A DNA stretch of 64,000 nt from Mycobacterium alsense (GTDB lineage Bacteria > Actinomycetota > Actinomycetes > Mycobacteriales > Mycobacteriaceae), in the NCBI RefSeq assembly GCF_002086635.1, contig NZ_MVHD01000004.1:138001-202000 (forward strand), read 5' to 3'. This document shows, one piece after another, positions 16,792 through 24,506 of the stretch. The notes beneath the pieces were generated by a model. It had not been told where the DNA came from. It ran no database searches and saw nothing but the letters and a program-made list of their open reading frames with translations. Position 1 is the first letter of the stretch. Each line of letters opens with the position of its first letter. The position numbers and the translations under genes were made by a program.

Positions 16792-17811
16792 GTGGACCTG
16801 AGCTTGTCGGGCGAACAGCGACAGTTGGCGGACTCGTTCGCCGCATTGTTTGCGCGCGAGTCGCCCTCCGAGCGCGTCCGCGCCGCCGAGCCGTCGGGCT
16901 TCGACCCCCGGCTGTGGAAGGCGCTGCTACGGATGGGGGCCGTGCAGATGGCGGTCGACGAGGCGGCCGGGGGATGGGGCGCCTCCGAGGTGGACCTCGC
17001 GTTGATCGCCGAACAGTTCGGCCGCGCGGTCGCCTCCGCTCCGCTCATCGAAGCGCTGGTCGCCGCGCGGCTGCTGGCCGAGTCCGGTGAGACCGGCGCC
17101 GGGCTGTTGAGCGCGGTCCTCGCGGGCGAGCGGTTGGTCACCTTCGCGCCGCGCCCCGGGCGCGGCGGGTGGCTGGAGCTGGTGCCCGGTGGGGCCGTCG
17201 CGGACCAGGTAGTCGCCCTGGCGGACGGACGGCTGCTGGCCGCGCCGATCGGAAACGACCGCACCGCGGTGGGAAACCTGGCGTCAATGCCCCTGGCGGA
17301 CATCACGATTGGTGATCGGTCCGTGGTGCTCGCCGAGGGAGCGCGGGCTGGCGACCTGTTCTCCGGCGCGCTCGACCTCTGGCTGGCGCTGACCGCCGTC
17401 GCGCTGGCCGGTGCGGCCAGGAAGGCGGTGGAGATCGGCGCCGATTACGCGAGACAACGCCACGCGTTCGGCGCCCCGATCGGCACCTTCCAGGCCGTGT
17501 CCCACCCACTGGCCGACAGCGCCACCGCCGCGGACGGGGCGCGGCTGTTGGGGCTGAAGGCGGCGTGCGCATTCGCCGACGAGCCGGATCGAGTTCGCGA
17601 ACTGGCCGCCATGGCTTTCGCGTTCGCGTATGAGACGGCGCGCGACGCGACGCGACGCAGCCTGCACATTCACGGCGGATACGGATTCGGGATGGAGGGC
17701 GACATCCAGTTGTATTACCGGCGGGTGCGGGGCTGGGCGATGGTCTTCGGCGATCCCGCGACCGCTTTGGACCGCGTGGCCGATGCGCGCTACGGGGCCG
17801 TCGCCGGCTGA
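16792..17811 (+). CDS. Acyl-CoA dehydrogenase (FadE family, short form)
   Basis: A 339-residue acyl-CoA dehydrogenase-like protein. The GTG at 16792 (VDLSLSGEQRQLADSF) is preferred because AGAGGA lies just upstream; an in-frame ATG at 16777 is the alternative. The middle domain is degenerate, as in many FadE beta-type subunits. The C-domain has ARQRHAFGAPIGTFQAVSHP and the end segment HIHGGYGFGMEGDIQLYYRR, typical of the partner subunit in alpha2-beta2 acyl-CoA dehydrogenases. It is divergent from the dehydrogenase at 15514-16686 and may form a complex with it. Its end overlaps the broken thioesterase gene on the other strand by 22 bases. Confidence 0.88.
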   Translation: MDLSLSGEQRQLADSFAALFARESPSERVRAAEPSGFDPRLWKALLRMGAVQMAVDEAAGGWGASEVDLALIAEQFGRAVASAPLIEALVAARLLAESGETGAGLLSAVLAGERLVTFAPRPGRGGWLELVPGGAVADQVVALADGRLLAAPIGNDRTAVGNLASMPLADITIGDRSVVLAEGARAGDLFSGALDLWLALTAVALAGAARKAVEIGADYARQRHAFGAPIGTFQAVSHPLADSATAADGARLLGLKAACAFADEPDRVRELAAMAFAFAYETARDATRRSLHIHGGYGFGMEGDIQLYYRRVRGWAMVFGDPATALDRVADARYGAVAG

Positions 17812-18253
17812 ACCGGACGGCGAGGGCCCAGGATCGCGAAGCTCAGTGTCGCTCGCGCCGCCAGCCGGTCGCGACCGACATCGAAGACGTCCACCGCGAC
17901 AACGATCATCCGCTTTCCCGCGCGCACCAGCGTGGCCTTCGCGCGCGCGGGGCCCTCGACGATCGGTGCCAGGAAATGGATGGACATGTCCGCGGTGCCG
18001 GCGCCGGCACCCTCACCGGCGTACTTGACCGCCAGCCGGCCCCGGCCACATCGATCAGTGTGGCGGCCAACCCGCCCTGCAGCGCGCCCCGATTGTTGGT
18101 CAGGTCTTCTCTGTTCTGCAGATCGACGACCACGGTGTCGTCGGTGTCGACCACGTCGTGAAACGGCAACCGGCCGAACAGGTGACCGGGGATGGTGACC
18201 TGCATGGGTTTGGGAGTGCCAGCAGTGCCCGGAGTGCCAGGAGCGATTGTCAC
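17790..18253 (-). pseudogene. PaaI-type thioesterase, frameshifted
   Basis: Two reading frames together make one hot-dog thioesterase of about 154 residues. The first frame starts at a GTG (18251-18253) that overlaps the stop of the upstream crotonase (GTGA) and reads through PGHLFGRLPFHDVV and NNRGALQGGLAATLIDVAGA. The family sequence then continues in another frame as LAVKYAGEGAGAG and MSIHFLAPIVEGPARAKATL to the stop at 17790. The switch falls between about 18035 and 18045 in a run of G/C (CCGGCCCCGGCC). One missing base explains it. It is either a real mutation or a sequencing error in a GC run. The intact family hydrolyses acyl-CoA; the usual H-G-G motif reads Q-G-G here. Confidence 0.75.
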
Positions 18254-19158
18254 GCGTCGGCCCGCACCGAGTCCTTCACCGACGTAACGACCGGGGGGGC
18301 GTTCCGCCAATTCGGGACCCCTTGCTCCTCACCGGCGGTCGCGCGCTTGTCGTCACGTACCCCGACCCAGTGCGAGTGGTTCAGCTGGTGCAACGTGAAG
18401 CACGACTGCAGGGCGTTGTAGAAGCCCATGTTGTCGACGGACTGGTTGACCGATTCCTTGACGAGCAGGGCGGCCATCGTCGGTACGGTCGCGATGCGTC
18501 GGGCCAGCTCGAGCGTGCGCTCGGGGAGCTCGTCGCGCTTGAAGATTTTGCTGACCATGCCAAGCCGGTAGGCCTCCTCGATCTCGATCGCGTCGCCGGT
18601 GAGCATGAGCTCCTTGGTGCGTCGCGGCCCGAACTCCCAGGGATGGCCGAAGTACTCCATGCCGCACATCCCGAGTCGGGTGCCGACCACGTCGGCGAAG
18701 CGCACCTCCTCGCTGCCCACGATCAGGTCGCACGCCCAGATCAGCATGAGGCCCGCCGAGAACACGTCGCCATGTACCTGGGCGATCGTGATCTTGCGGA
18801 GGTTGCGCCAGCGCAGGTTGTTCTGGAAGAAGTAGTGCCATTCCTGCAGCATGATCTTCTCTGCTCCCTCGCGGGTCCCGCCGTTGATCGCGGCGGTCGG
18901 GTGCTGGCCCGGTCCCGGCGTGAACTCGGCGCGAGCGCGCTTGGAGCCGATGTCGTGGCCGGAGGAGAACATCGGGCCCTCGCCCGCGAGGATGACGACG
19001 CGGACGGTGTCGTCGGCCTCGGCCCTGGCGAACGCCTCATCGAGTTCGACGAGCATTCCGCGGTTCTGCGCGTTGCGTTGCTCGGGGCGGTTCAGGGAGA
19101 TCCGCACGATCTGGCCGTCGTCGAACGACTCCCATTTCAGGAACTCGTAATCGCTCAT
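18250..19158 (-). CDS. Crotonase / enoyl-CoA hydratase-like protein
   Basis: A 302-residue crotonase, longer than its paralogues in the window because of an insert after residue 75 (KRARAEFTPGPGQHPTAAI) and a C-terminal extension. The ATG at 19156-19158 has a good Shine-Dalgarno (GGAGG). Fold marks: ISLNRPEQRNAQNRGM, GPMFSSGHDIGS and VHGDVFSAGLMLIWACDLIVGSEEVRFAD. The classical Glu positions are not Glu (SAGLM and ADVVG), so the reaction is uncertain. It is coupled to the downstream thioesterase remnant. It is divergent from the DHDPR-like gene, with a 22-base inverted repeat in the gap. Confidence 0.87.
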   Translation of the reverse strand: MSDYEFLKWESFDDGQIVRISLNRPEQRNAQNRGMLVELDEAFARAEADDTVRVVILAGEGPMFSSGHDIGSKRARAEFTPGPGQHPTAAINGGTREGAEKIMLQEWHYFFQNNLRWRNLRKITIAQVHGDVFSAGLMLIWACDLIVGSEEVRFADVVGTRLGMCGMEYFGHPWEFGPRRTKELMLTGDAIEIEEAYRLGMVSKIFKRDELPERTLELARRIATVPTMAALLVKESVNQSVDNMGFYNALQSCFTLHQLNHSHWVGVRDDKRATAGEEQGVPNWRNAPPVVTSVKDSVRADA

Positions 19159-19202
19159 CGCTACCTCCAGGTTCTCTCTTTACGGCAATGGTGTTATCAA
19201 TA

Positions 19203-19224
19203 CATGAGAAGATATGTTCTCATG
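19203..19224. promoter_or_regulatory. 22-base inverted repeat, candidate operator
   Basis: CATGAGAA and TTCTCATG flank a 6-base centre GATATG. The whole 22 bases are symmetric except for one base pair in each half. The repeat lies in the 97-base gap between the divergent crotonase (18250-19158) and the DHDPR-like gene (19256-20368), where a TetR-like regulator would be expected to bind. It differs in sequence from the palindrome at 16740-16759. Confidence 0.6.
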
Positions 19225-19255
19225 GCGGGGCCGGTGGCGGCCGGGAAGGGTGCAG

Positions 19256-20368
19256 ATGGCGGACGGTCAACGCAAGCCGCGAGTGATTCTGTGGGGTCCC
19301 GGCCAGGTCGGCGTGGGCGCGTTGCGTGCGCTCATCGCGCACCCCGGGTTGGAGCTGGCCGGCGTGGTCGTGCACGCCGAGGCCAAGGACGGCAAGGACG
19401 CCGGCGAGCTGTGCGGAATGCCCACGACCGGCGTCATCGCCACCCGGGATATCGGGGCCGCGCTGTCGGTGGACGCCGACGTGGTGGCCTACTTCGCCTC
19501 GGGTGACTATCGCTACCACGAAGCGGCACAGGACATTGCGCGCTGCCTGCGCGCGGGCAAGAACGTGGTGTGCACGTCGCTGGTGCCGATGTGCTACCCG
19601 CCCGCCGCCGACAAGGAAACCGTCGAACTGCTCGAGGCGGCGTGCGCCGAGGGCCGCACCAGCTTCTTCAACAGTGGCGTCGACCCCGGCTGGGCGAACG
19701 ACGTCATCGCGCTGACGATGACGGGGTTCAGCAGTCGTGTCGACGGCATCACGATGCTCGAGATACTCGACTACGGCCCCATCAACCAGCCCGACATCAT
19801 GTTCGATTTCATGGGCTTTGGACACGCGCCCGACCATCCCGCCCCGCTCTTCGACCCCGAACGCCTGGCCGCATTGTGGGCACCCATCGTCCACCTGGTC
19901 GCCGATGGCATCGGACTTCCGCTCGACCGCGTCGACACATCCATCGAGAAATGGTTGGCCACAAAGCGATACGAGGTCGCGTCGGGCTGGATCGAGCCGG
20001 GCACGATGGGAGGCATGCGGTTCAGGCTTGCCGGCATCGTGGGCGGCGAGGAGCGCGTCGTCCTCGAACACGTCACCCGCATGGGGGAGGGCTCCGCGCC
20101 GGATTGGCCGCGGCATCCGTCGCCGCACGGCGGCTACCGGGTCGTCGTCGACGGCCTGCCCACCTACACCGTCGATATCGAGATGCATGGCCGCGGAAAC
20201 AACATGCGCGGCCTCACGTACGCGACCGTCATGCGCGAACTCAACGCCATTCCCGCGGTGATCGCCGCCCCGCCGGGGTTGTTGTCGACCCTCGATCTGC
20301 CCCTGGTCACCGGCCCGGTGCGGGGTGGTGAGTGGCGCGGCGTGCTGCCCGCGACGGCGGCGCCGTGA
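19256..20368 (+). CDS. NAD(P)-dependent oxidoreductase, dihydrodipicolinate reductase-like
   Basis: A 370-residue protein with an N-terminal Rossmann fold of the dihydrodipicolinate reductase / 2,4-diaminopentanoate dehydrogenase type (VILWGPGQVGVGALRALIAHPGLELAGVVVH) and a C-terminal domain (SGVDPGWANDVIALTMTGF, EIEMHGRG-like strand). The ATG at 19256 is preceded by GGGAAGGG. An earlier in-frame ATG at 19214 lies inside the inverted repeat and is less likely. Such proteins are frequent beside lipid and steroid genes in mycobacteria, but their substrates are largely unknown. The stop overlaps the nitroreductase start as GTGA, so the two probably work together. NAD(P)H-dependent reduction or dehydrogenation is the only safe prediction. 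Confidence 0.82.
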   Translation: MADGQRKPRVILWGPGQVGVGALRALIAHPGLELAGVVVHAEAKDGKDAGELCGMPTTGVIATRDIGAALSVDADVVAYFASGDYRYHEAAQDIARCLRAGKNVVCTSLVPMCYPPAADKETVELLEAACAEGRTSFFNSGVDPGWANDVIALTMTGFSSRVDGITMLEILDYGPINQPDIMFDFMGFGHAPDHPAPLFDPERLAALWAPIVHLVADGIGLPLDRVDTSIEKWLATKRYEVASGWIEPGTMGGMRFRLAGIVGGEERVVLEHVTRMGEGSAPDWPRHPSPHGGYRVVVDGLPTYTVDIEMHGRGNNMRGLTYATVMRELNAIPAVIAAPPGLLSTLDLPLVTGPVRGGEWRGVLPATAAP

Positions 20369-21033
20369 GCGGGCGCGCGGCCCCGCGGACGTCGGCGGAC
20401 CTGTGGGAGGTGATGCGCACCGCGTCGGCCGTGCGGCGCTACCGCGACGAACCCGTCTCCGACGGGGCCATCGACGCGTGCCTGCGCGCGGCGAGCTGGG
20501 CTCCGTCGGGGGGCAACCAGCAGCCGTGGAAGTTCGTCGTGCTGAGATCGACCGGCCTGCGCGACGTGGTCACCGCCGCGGCCCACGAGACCTGGGACGT
20601 GATGGCCGAGTTCTATCGGTTTTCGATGCCGCAGGACGGGGCCGACGACCCCAAATCGCGCGTCCTGCGCACGATGGCAGAGCACATGAGCGTCGGTGGC
20701 GCGGCGCCCGTGCTGGTGCTGTTCTGTGTCCAGCCGCAGCGTGGAACCACCGAACTGCAGCAGGGAGGGTCGATCTTTCCCGCCGTGCAGAACTTCCTGC
20801 TGGCGGCCCGCGCCCAAGGCCTCGGCGCGGCGATCACCCTGTGGCACGGGTCCTGCGAGGACCGGCTGCGGTCCATGGTCGGAATTCCCGACGACTGGAA
20901 GATCGCGACCCTGCTCACGGTGGGCTGGCCCAAGGGCGGGCACCACCCGGTGCGGCGCAAACCGCTCGACGAGGTGGCGGCGATCGATCGCTGGGATGAG
21001 CCTTGGCGGACCACGCGGAAGACGACGTCGTGA
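20365..21033 (+). CDS. Nitroreductase-family FMN oxidoreductase
   Basis: A 222-residue protein of the nitroreductase fold, with FMN-binding segments ASAVRRYRDEPVSD and SWAPSGGNQQPWKFVVL near the N-terminus and GLGAAITLWHGSCEDRL followed by LLTVGWPKGGHHPVRRKPL near the end. The GTG start overlaps the stop of the DHDPR-like gene (GTGA). The family reduces nitro groups, quinones, flavins or enones with NAD(P)H. In this setting it may reduce a pathway intermediate. It is followed after 72 bases by an acyl-CoA ligase on the same strand. Confidence 0.87.
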   Translation: MSGRAAPRTSADLWEVMRTASAVRRYRDEPVSDGAIDACLRAASWAPSGGNQQPWKFVVLRSTGLRDVVTAAAHETWDVMAEFYRFSMPQDGADDPKSRVLRTMAEHMSVGGAAPVLVLFCVQPQRGTTELQQGGSIFPAVQNFLLAARAQGLGAAITLWHGSCEDRLRSMVGIPDDWKIATLLTVGWPKGGHHPVRRKPLDEVAAIDRWDEPWRTTRKTTS

Positions 21034-21105
21034 CGGTCGCCCGGTTCGCGGTGGTGGCGCCGGCGGAGGCCGGTCGAGCGGTGATCCACGTCCCGGAAGG
21101 GGTCG

Positions 21106-22656
21106 ATGGCGCACTTACGTGATCACGCGCGGTCGGCGAAATCCGCGGTCATCCTTCACGATTCAGGCGTCGAAGTGAGCTTCGCCGGCCTCGAAGCCGG
21201 CGCCAACAGGCTCGCCCACTTCCTGCGACGATCGGGCCTGAAGGCCGCGGACACCGTCGCCGTACTCATGGAGAACAACGAACACATCCACGCCGTCATG
21301 TGGGCGGCCAAGCGCAGCGGCCTCTACTACACGCTGGTCAACACGCACCTGGGCGAGTCCGAGGTCGCCCGCATCGTGGCGGACAGCGGGGCCAAGGCCG
21401 TCATCTCCTCGCGGGCGATGCGCGATTTGTGCCGCCAACTGCCCCGCCGGCTTCCCGCCGGGTTACCCCCCGTCGCGCTGATTGCCGACGCCGACCTGGA
21501 AGGCTGGCGGCGCTATCCCGAATGCGTGGCGACCGAGCCCGCGGTGCCTATTGCCGACGAATGCGACGGCGAGCTTCTGCAGTACACCGCTGGCAGCACC
21601 GGTCGCCCGAAGGGAATTCGCCGCCCGTTGCGACCCCGCGAATCGGGTGTGTCACCGCTGTCGACGCCCGTCTTCGAAGCGCTCGGGGTGACGCGCGACT
21701 CGGTGTACCTAAGCCCCGCCCCGACCTACCACACCGCGCCGGCCATGTGGACGATGGCGGCCCAGGCCGCCGGCGCGACAACGGTTCTCATGCAGAAGTT
21801 CGACCCTGAACGCGCCCTCGACTGCATCCAGCGCCACCGGGTCACGCACGCCCAATTCGTGCCGACGATGTTCGTGCGGATGCTGCGGCTGCCGGAAGAG
21901 ATCCGGGTGGGCTACGACCTGTCCTCGCTGCGGCGCGTCGTGCACGCCGCGGCCCCGTGCCCGCCCGAGATCAAACGCCAGATGATCGAGTGGTGGGGGC
22001 CGATCGTCGACGAGTATTACGGGTCGTCGGAGGGCGCGGGGATCTCGTTCATCCGGGCCGACGAGTGGCTTGCCCATCCGGGATCGGTCGGCAAGCCCAT
22101 CCTCGGCACGCCCCATATCCTCGATGACCGGGGCGCCGAGCTCGGGCCGGGGCAGGTGGGTGAGATCTACTACGAGGGCGGTTACCCGTTCGAGTACCTC
22201 AACGACGCGGCGAAAACGGCGGCGGCGCGCAGTCCCGAGGGCTGGGTCACCGTCGGCGACGTCGGCTACCTCGACGACGAGGGCTATCTCTACCTCACCG
22301 ATCGACGCAATCACATGATCATCTCCGGCGGAGTCAACATCTACCCGCAGGAGATCGAAGACCTTCTCGTCACCCACCCGCGGGTGGTGGACGCCGCGGT
22401 GTTCGGCGTCCCGGATCCGGTGATGGGACAGTCGGTCACCGCCGTCGTGCAGTTGGTGGATCCCACCTGCCAGTCCGCCGGGCTCGCGGACGAATTGATC
22501 ACGTGGCTTCGGGACCGCTTGGCGCACTTCAAGTGTCCGCGCACGCTGCACTTCGAGGCGCAACTACCGCGAACCGATGCGGGCAAGCTCTACAAGCGGG
22601 AGCTCGTCGAGAGGTACGGGGGGCCGGCCGCGAAGCTCAGCGGTCCGTATGCGTAG
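21106..22656 (+). CDS. Acyl-CoA synthetase (FadD family)
   Basis: A 516-residue AMP-forming acyl-CoA ligase. The ATG at 21106 has a Shine-Dalgarno (GGAAGGGG). Motifs in order: LLQYTAGSTGRPKGI (phosphate loop), YYGSSEGAGISF, VTVGDVGYLDDEGYLYLTDR, the hinge NHMIISGGVNIYPQEIE and the catalytic Lys region PRTDAGKLYKREL. It is shorter at the N-terminus than many FadD proteins but keeps all core motifs. It is the last plus-strand gene of the catabolic island and ends 33 bases before the convergent MDMPI-type gene. The acid activated is unknown. Confidence 0.9.
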   Translation: MAHLRDHARSAKSAVILHDSGVEVSFAGLEAGANRLAHFLRRSGLKAADTVAVLMENNEHIHAVMWAAKRSGLYYTLVNTHLGESEVARIVADSGAKAVISSRAMRDLCRQLPRRLPAGLPPVALIADADLEGWRRYPECVATEPAVPIADECDGELLQYTAGSTGRPKGIRRPLRPRESGVSPLSTPVFEALGVTRDSVYLSPAPTYHTAPAMWTMAAQAAGATTVLMQKFDPERALDCIQRHRVTHAQFVPTMFVRMLRLPEEIRVGYDLSSLRRVVHAAAPCPPEIKRQMIEWWGPIVDEYYGSSEGAGISFIRADEWLAHPGSVGKPILGTPHILDDRGAELGPGQVGEIYYEGGYPFEYLNDAAKTAAARSPEGWVTVGDVGYLDDEGYLYLTDRRNHMIISGGVNIYPQEIEDLLVTHPRVVDAAVFGVPDPVMGQSVTAVVQLVDPTCQSAGLADELITWLRDRLAHFKCPRTLHFEAQLPRTDAGKLYKRELVERYGGPAAKLSGPYA

Positions 22657-22689
22657 ATCCGAACGGTGCCACGTGACGACGGCATCGGG

Positions 22690-23508
22690 TTACACGCGCT
22701 CGAAGCATGATTGCAGCTTCATCGCCTTCCACGGACGCCGTCCCCCGACGACGCGGAGACCCCGCAGCGCGGCGGTGACGGGCCCGATGCGATGGAGCAG
22801 CAACCTGACCATCGTCGATGCGGGTACCTTCAAAACGGCGTCTGGCCGGTCGCTTGGGCCGAGCGGCCGCGATTCGACGACGGCGTCATGCACATGGAAC
22901 ACCCATGGCCGGGCGTCGGGGACCCGTAGGGCCACACAGATGTCGGTGCTGGGTGACACCGTTGGGCTGAGGTATGCGGGTGCCAACTCCAGCCCCTCGC
23001 GCAGCAGGAGCAGCATGTCGCGCTCCCGAATCTCCCAGGGCATGCCGATCGATCGGGCGATGTCTTCGCCGTGCAGGAGCAGGTCGAAAAGCCAATTCAC
23101 CTGCCCAACCACCCCGGAAACCATTGCACCGCAGTGAAACTCGATGGAATAGTCGTCGGACAGACCGTCAAAGAACGCGTCCATCACCGGTTCGAGCGCC
23201 ACGAGTTCGTCGAGCAGTTCGGGGATTGGTGCCATCGCGGCCACCATCTCTTCGTGGTTGATCTGGTCGAGTTCGCGGGGGTGGCGGGCGCGGCGGAAGT
23301 CCCGCCCCTCGATGACGGCCTGGTAGCGGCGCGCGACGCAGACCACGTGCGCGATGACCTGATGAACGTTCCAATCCAGCCCTCGCCGCCGGGCGTGCGG
23401 GTTGGCGGAACGGGCCAACCGGTAGAAGCGTTGGCGCGCCTCGTCGATGCGTTCCCGCAGTTCGTCCCTGCCGGTGTCGACGAGGGCGACGAATCCGGTG
23501 TCGTTCAT
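22690..23508 (-). CDS. DinB/MDMPI-type protein, mycothiol-dependent maleylpyruvate isomerase-like
   Basis: A 272-residue protein with an N-terminal four-helix DinB/MDMPI-like domain (LDWNVHQVIAHVVCVARRYQAVIEG, and later NWLFDLLLHGEDIARSIGMPW) and a C-terminal SCP2-like domain (RPDAVLKVPASTMVRLLLHRIG). The histidines in NVHQVIAH and LLLHGEDI fit the metal site of the family. In actinobacteria such proteins use mycothiol or have unassigned thiol-transfer roles. It is divergent from a PadR regulator with two palindromes in the 61-base gap, so it is probably the main target of that regulator. The exact reaction is unknown. Confidence 0.82.
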   Translation of the reverse strand: MNDTGFVALVDTGRDELRERIDEARQRFYRLARSANPHARRRGLDWNVHQVIAHVVCVARRYQAVIEGRDFRRARHPRELDQINHEEMVAAMAPIPELLDELVALEPVMDAFFDGLSDDYSIEFHCGAMVSGVVGQVNWLFDLLLHGEDIARSIGMPWEIRERDMLLLLREGLELAPAYLSPTVSPSTDICVALRVPDARPWVFHVHDAVVESRPLGPSDRPDAVLKVPASTMVRLLLHRIGPVTAALRGLRVVGGRRPWKAMKLQSCFERV

Positions 23509-23522
23509 ACCGCGCCTCCATA

Positions 23523-23535
23523 CTCCACTGTGGAG
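23523..23535. promoter_or_regulatory. PadR-type operator candidate 1
   Basis: CTCCAC-T-GTGGAG, a 13-base perfect palindrome about a central base, 14 bases upstream of the minus-strand start at 23508. It shares the core CTCCA-N3-TGGAG with the second palindrome at 23543-23559, which points to one regulator binding both. Confidence 0.6.
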
Positions 23536-23542
23536 CTTAAAT

Positions 23543-23559
23543 TACTCCATAATGGAGTA
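23543..23559. promoter_or_regulatory. PadR-type operator candidate 2
   Basis: TACTCCAT-A-ATGGAGTA, a 17-base perfect palindrome about a central base, 10 bases before the PadR start at 23570. Its centre is 22 bases from the centre of the first palindrome, about two helical turns, so two dimers could bind on the same face and repress both divergent genes. Confidence 0.65.
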
Positions 23560-23569
23560 TTGTCAAGGG

Positions 23570-24193
23570 ATGCCTTCGAAACCCACCACGACGTCGTTCG
23601 CCCTGCTGGGCCTGCTGGGCATCAAACCGTGGACGGCCTACGAGATCGTGGCGCAGATCAAGCGCGGCATGCACTTCTTCTGGCCGCGATCGGATGCCCA
23701 CCTGTACGCGGAGCTGAAACGCCTGGTCGAGCGCGGCCATGCCACCGCCGAGGTCGTCGACGGTCGCAGAAAGCAAGCCACCCGCTACACCATCACGCCG
23801 GAAGGCCGTGCAGCGCTTGAGGAATGGTTCGGCAGCGAGCCGGCGGCGCCGCTGCTGGAAGTCGAAGGGTTCCTGCGGCTGTTTCTGGGTGACCAGGCCA
23901 CCAAGGAGGATCTCCGCGCGTCCCTGGCGGCGACGGCGCGTCAGGCTCGCGACTTGTACGCGAAGGGCACCGCGGTGGTCCAGGAGTTGCTCGACACGGG
24001 TGGCCCCTTTCCGCAGCGGCTCCACCTCATCGAGCGGCAGTCGGTGTTCATCGGCGAGTTCTACCGCAGTCTCATCGAATGGTGCGAACAGTCGATAGCC
24101 GAGATCGAGGAGTGGCCCGAGACCCGCGACGTCGGCCTCACGCCGAAAGGACGGGCGCAGTGGGAGCGGCTACTCGCCGAGCCCGAGCCCTAG
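23570..24193 (+). CDS. PadR-family transcriptional regulator
   Basis: A 207-residue regulator. The N-terminal winged helix-turn-helix is clear (TTTSFALLGLLGIKPWTAYEIVAQIK, DAHLYAELKRLVERGHATAE, ATRYTITPEGRAALEEWF), followed by a PadR C-terminal helical domain (about residues 90-180) that mediates dimerisation. The start ATG at 23570 is set by the domain edge and an AAGG just upstream; the frame runs open further upstream through the operators but is not coding. PadR proteins usually repress a divergent detoxification or catabolic gene and themselves. Here the divergent MDMPI-type gene and the two palindromes fit that arrangement. Confidence 0.9.
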   Translation: MPSKPTTTSFALLGLLGIKPWTAYEIVAQIKRGMHFFWPRSDAHLYAELKRLVERGHATAEVVDGRRKQATRYTITPEGRAALEEWFGSEPAAPLLEVEGFLRLFLGDQATKEDLRASLAATARQARDLYAKGTAVVQELLDTGGPFPQRLHLIERQSVFIGEFYRSLIEWCEQSIAEIEEWPETRDVGLTPKGRAQWERLLAEPEP

Positions 24194-24266
24194 CACTGCC
24201 GCGTGTTTGCCGAGGTGTGTCCCGTCCGTGACCCGGCCGCGACGGCGGCCAAGAACGCTCATCACC

Positions 24267-24494
24267 ATGACGGTGCTCGCGGGAATCGCCGCCCTCACGG
24301 TGGCGGCGTGTGTCGGCTACTACGTCGGCCGGCGCACGGGCTCGGCGCCGACAACCTGGAGGAAGCGAACGAGCCGGATTGCGCTGGGAAAGCTGGCGAT
24401 CGATCTGCTCGTGGCGCTGACGGCGCGCCGCATCCGGCGGCGCGTCAGACTCGTTGCGCCACTTGAGCTGCTGCGCGCCTCGGTCGGCCGCTAG
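24267..24494 (+). CDS. Small membrane protein of unknown function
   Basis: A 75-residue basic protein with one hydrophobic segment near the N-terminus (MTVLAGIAALTVAACVGYYVG) and an Arg-rich remainder (TARRIRRRVRL), giving a single-pass membrane protein with a positive cytoplasmic side by the positive-inside rule. It ends 12 bases before the SDR gene, so it is probably in the same message. The start at 24267 is chosen for the hydrophobic N-terminus; the Shine-Dalgarno is weak, and an earlier start at 24207 is possible. I do not recognise a family. Confidence 0.6.
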   Translation: MTVLAGIAALTVAACVGYYVGRRTGSAPTTWRKRTSRIALGKLAIDLLVALTARRIRRRVRLVAPLELLRASVGR

Positions 24495-24506
24495 GAGGGA
24501 ACTGGC

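Noticed and set aside
21030..21122. Thirty-codon open frame whose GTG overlaps the nitroreductase stop
   Set aside because: Too short, no family, and it overlaps the fadD start. It could be a coupling leader, but nothing supports translation.
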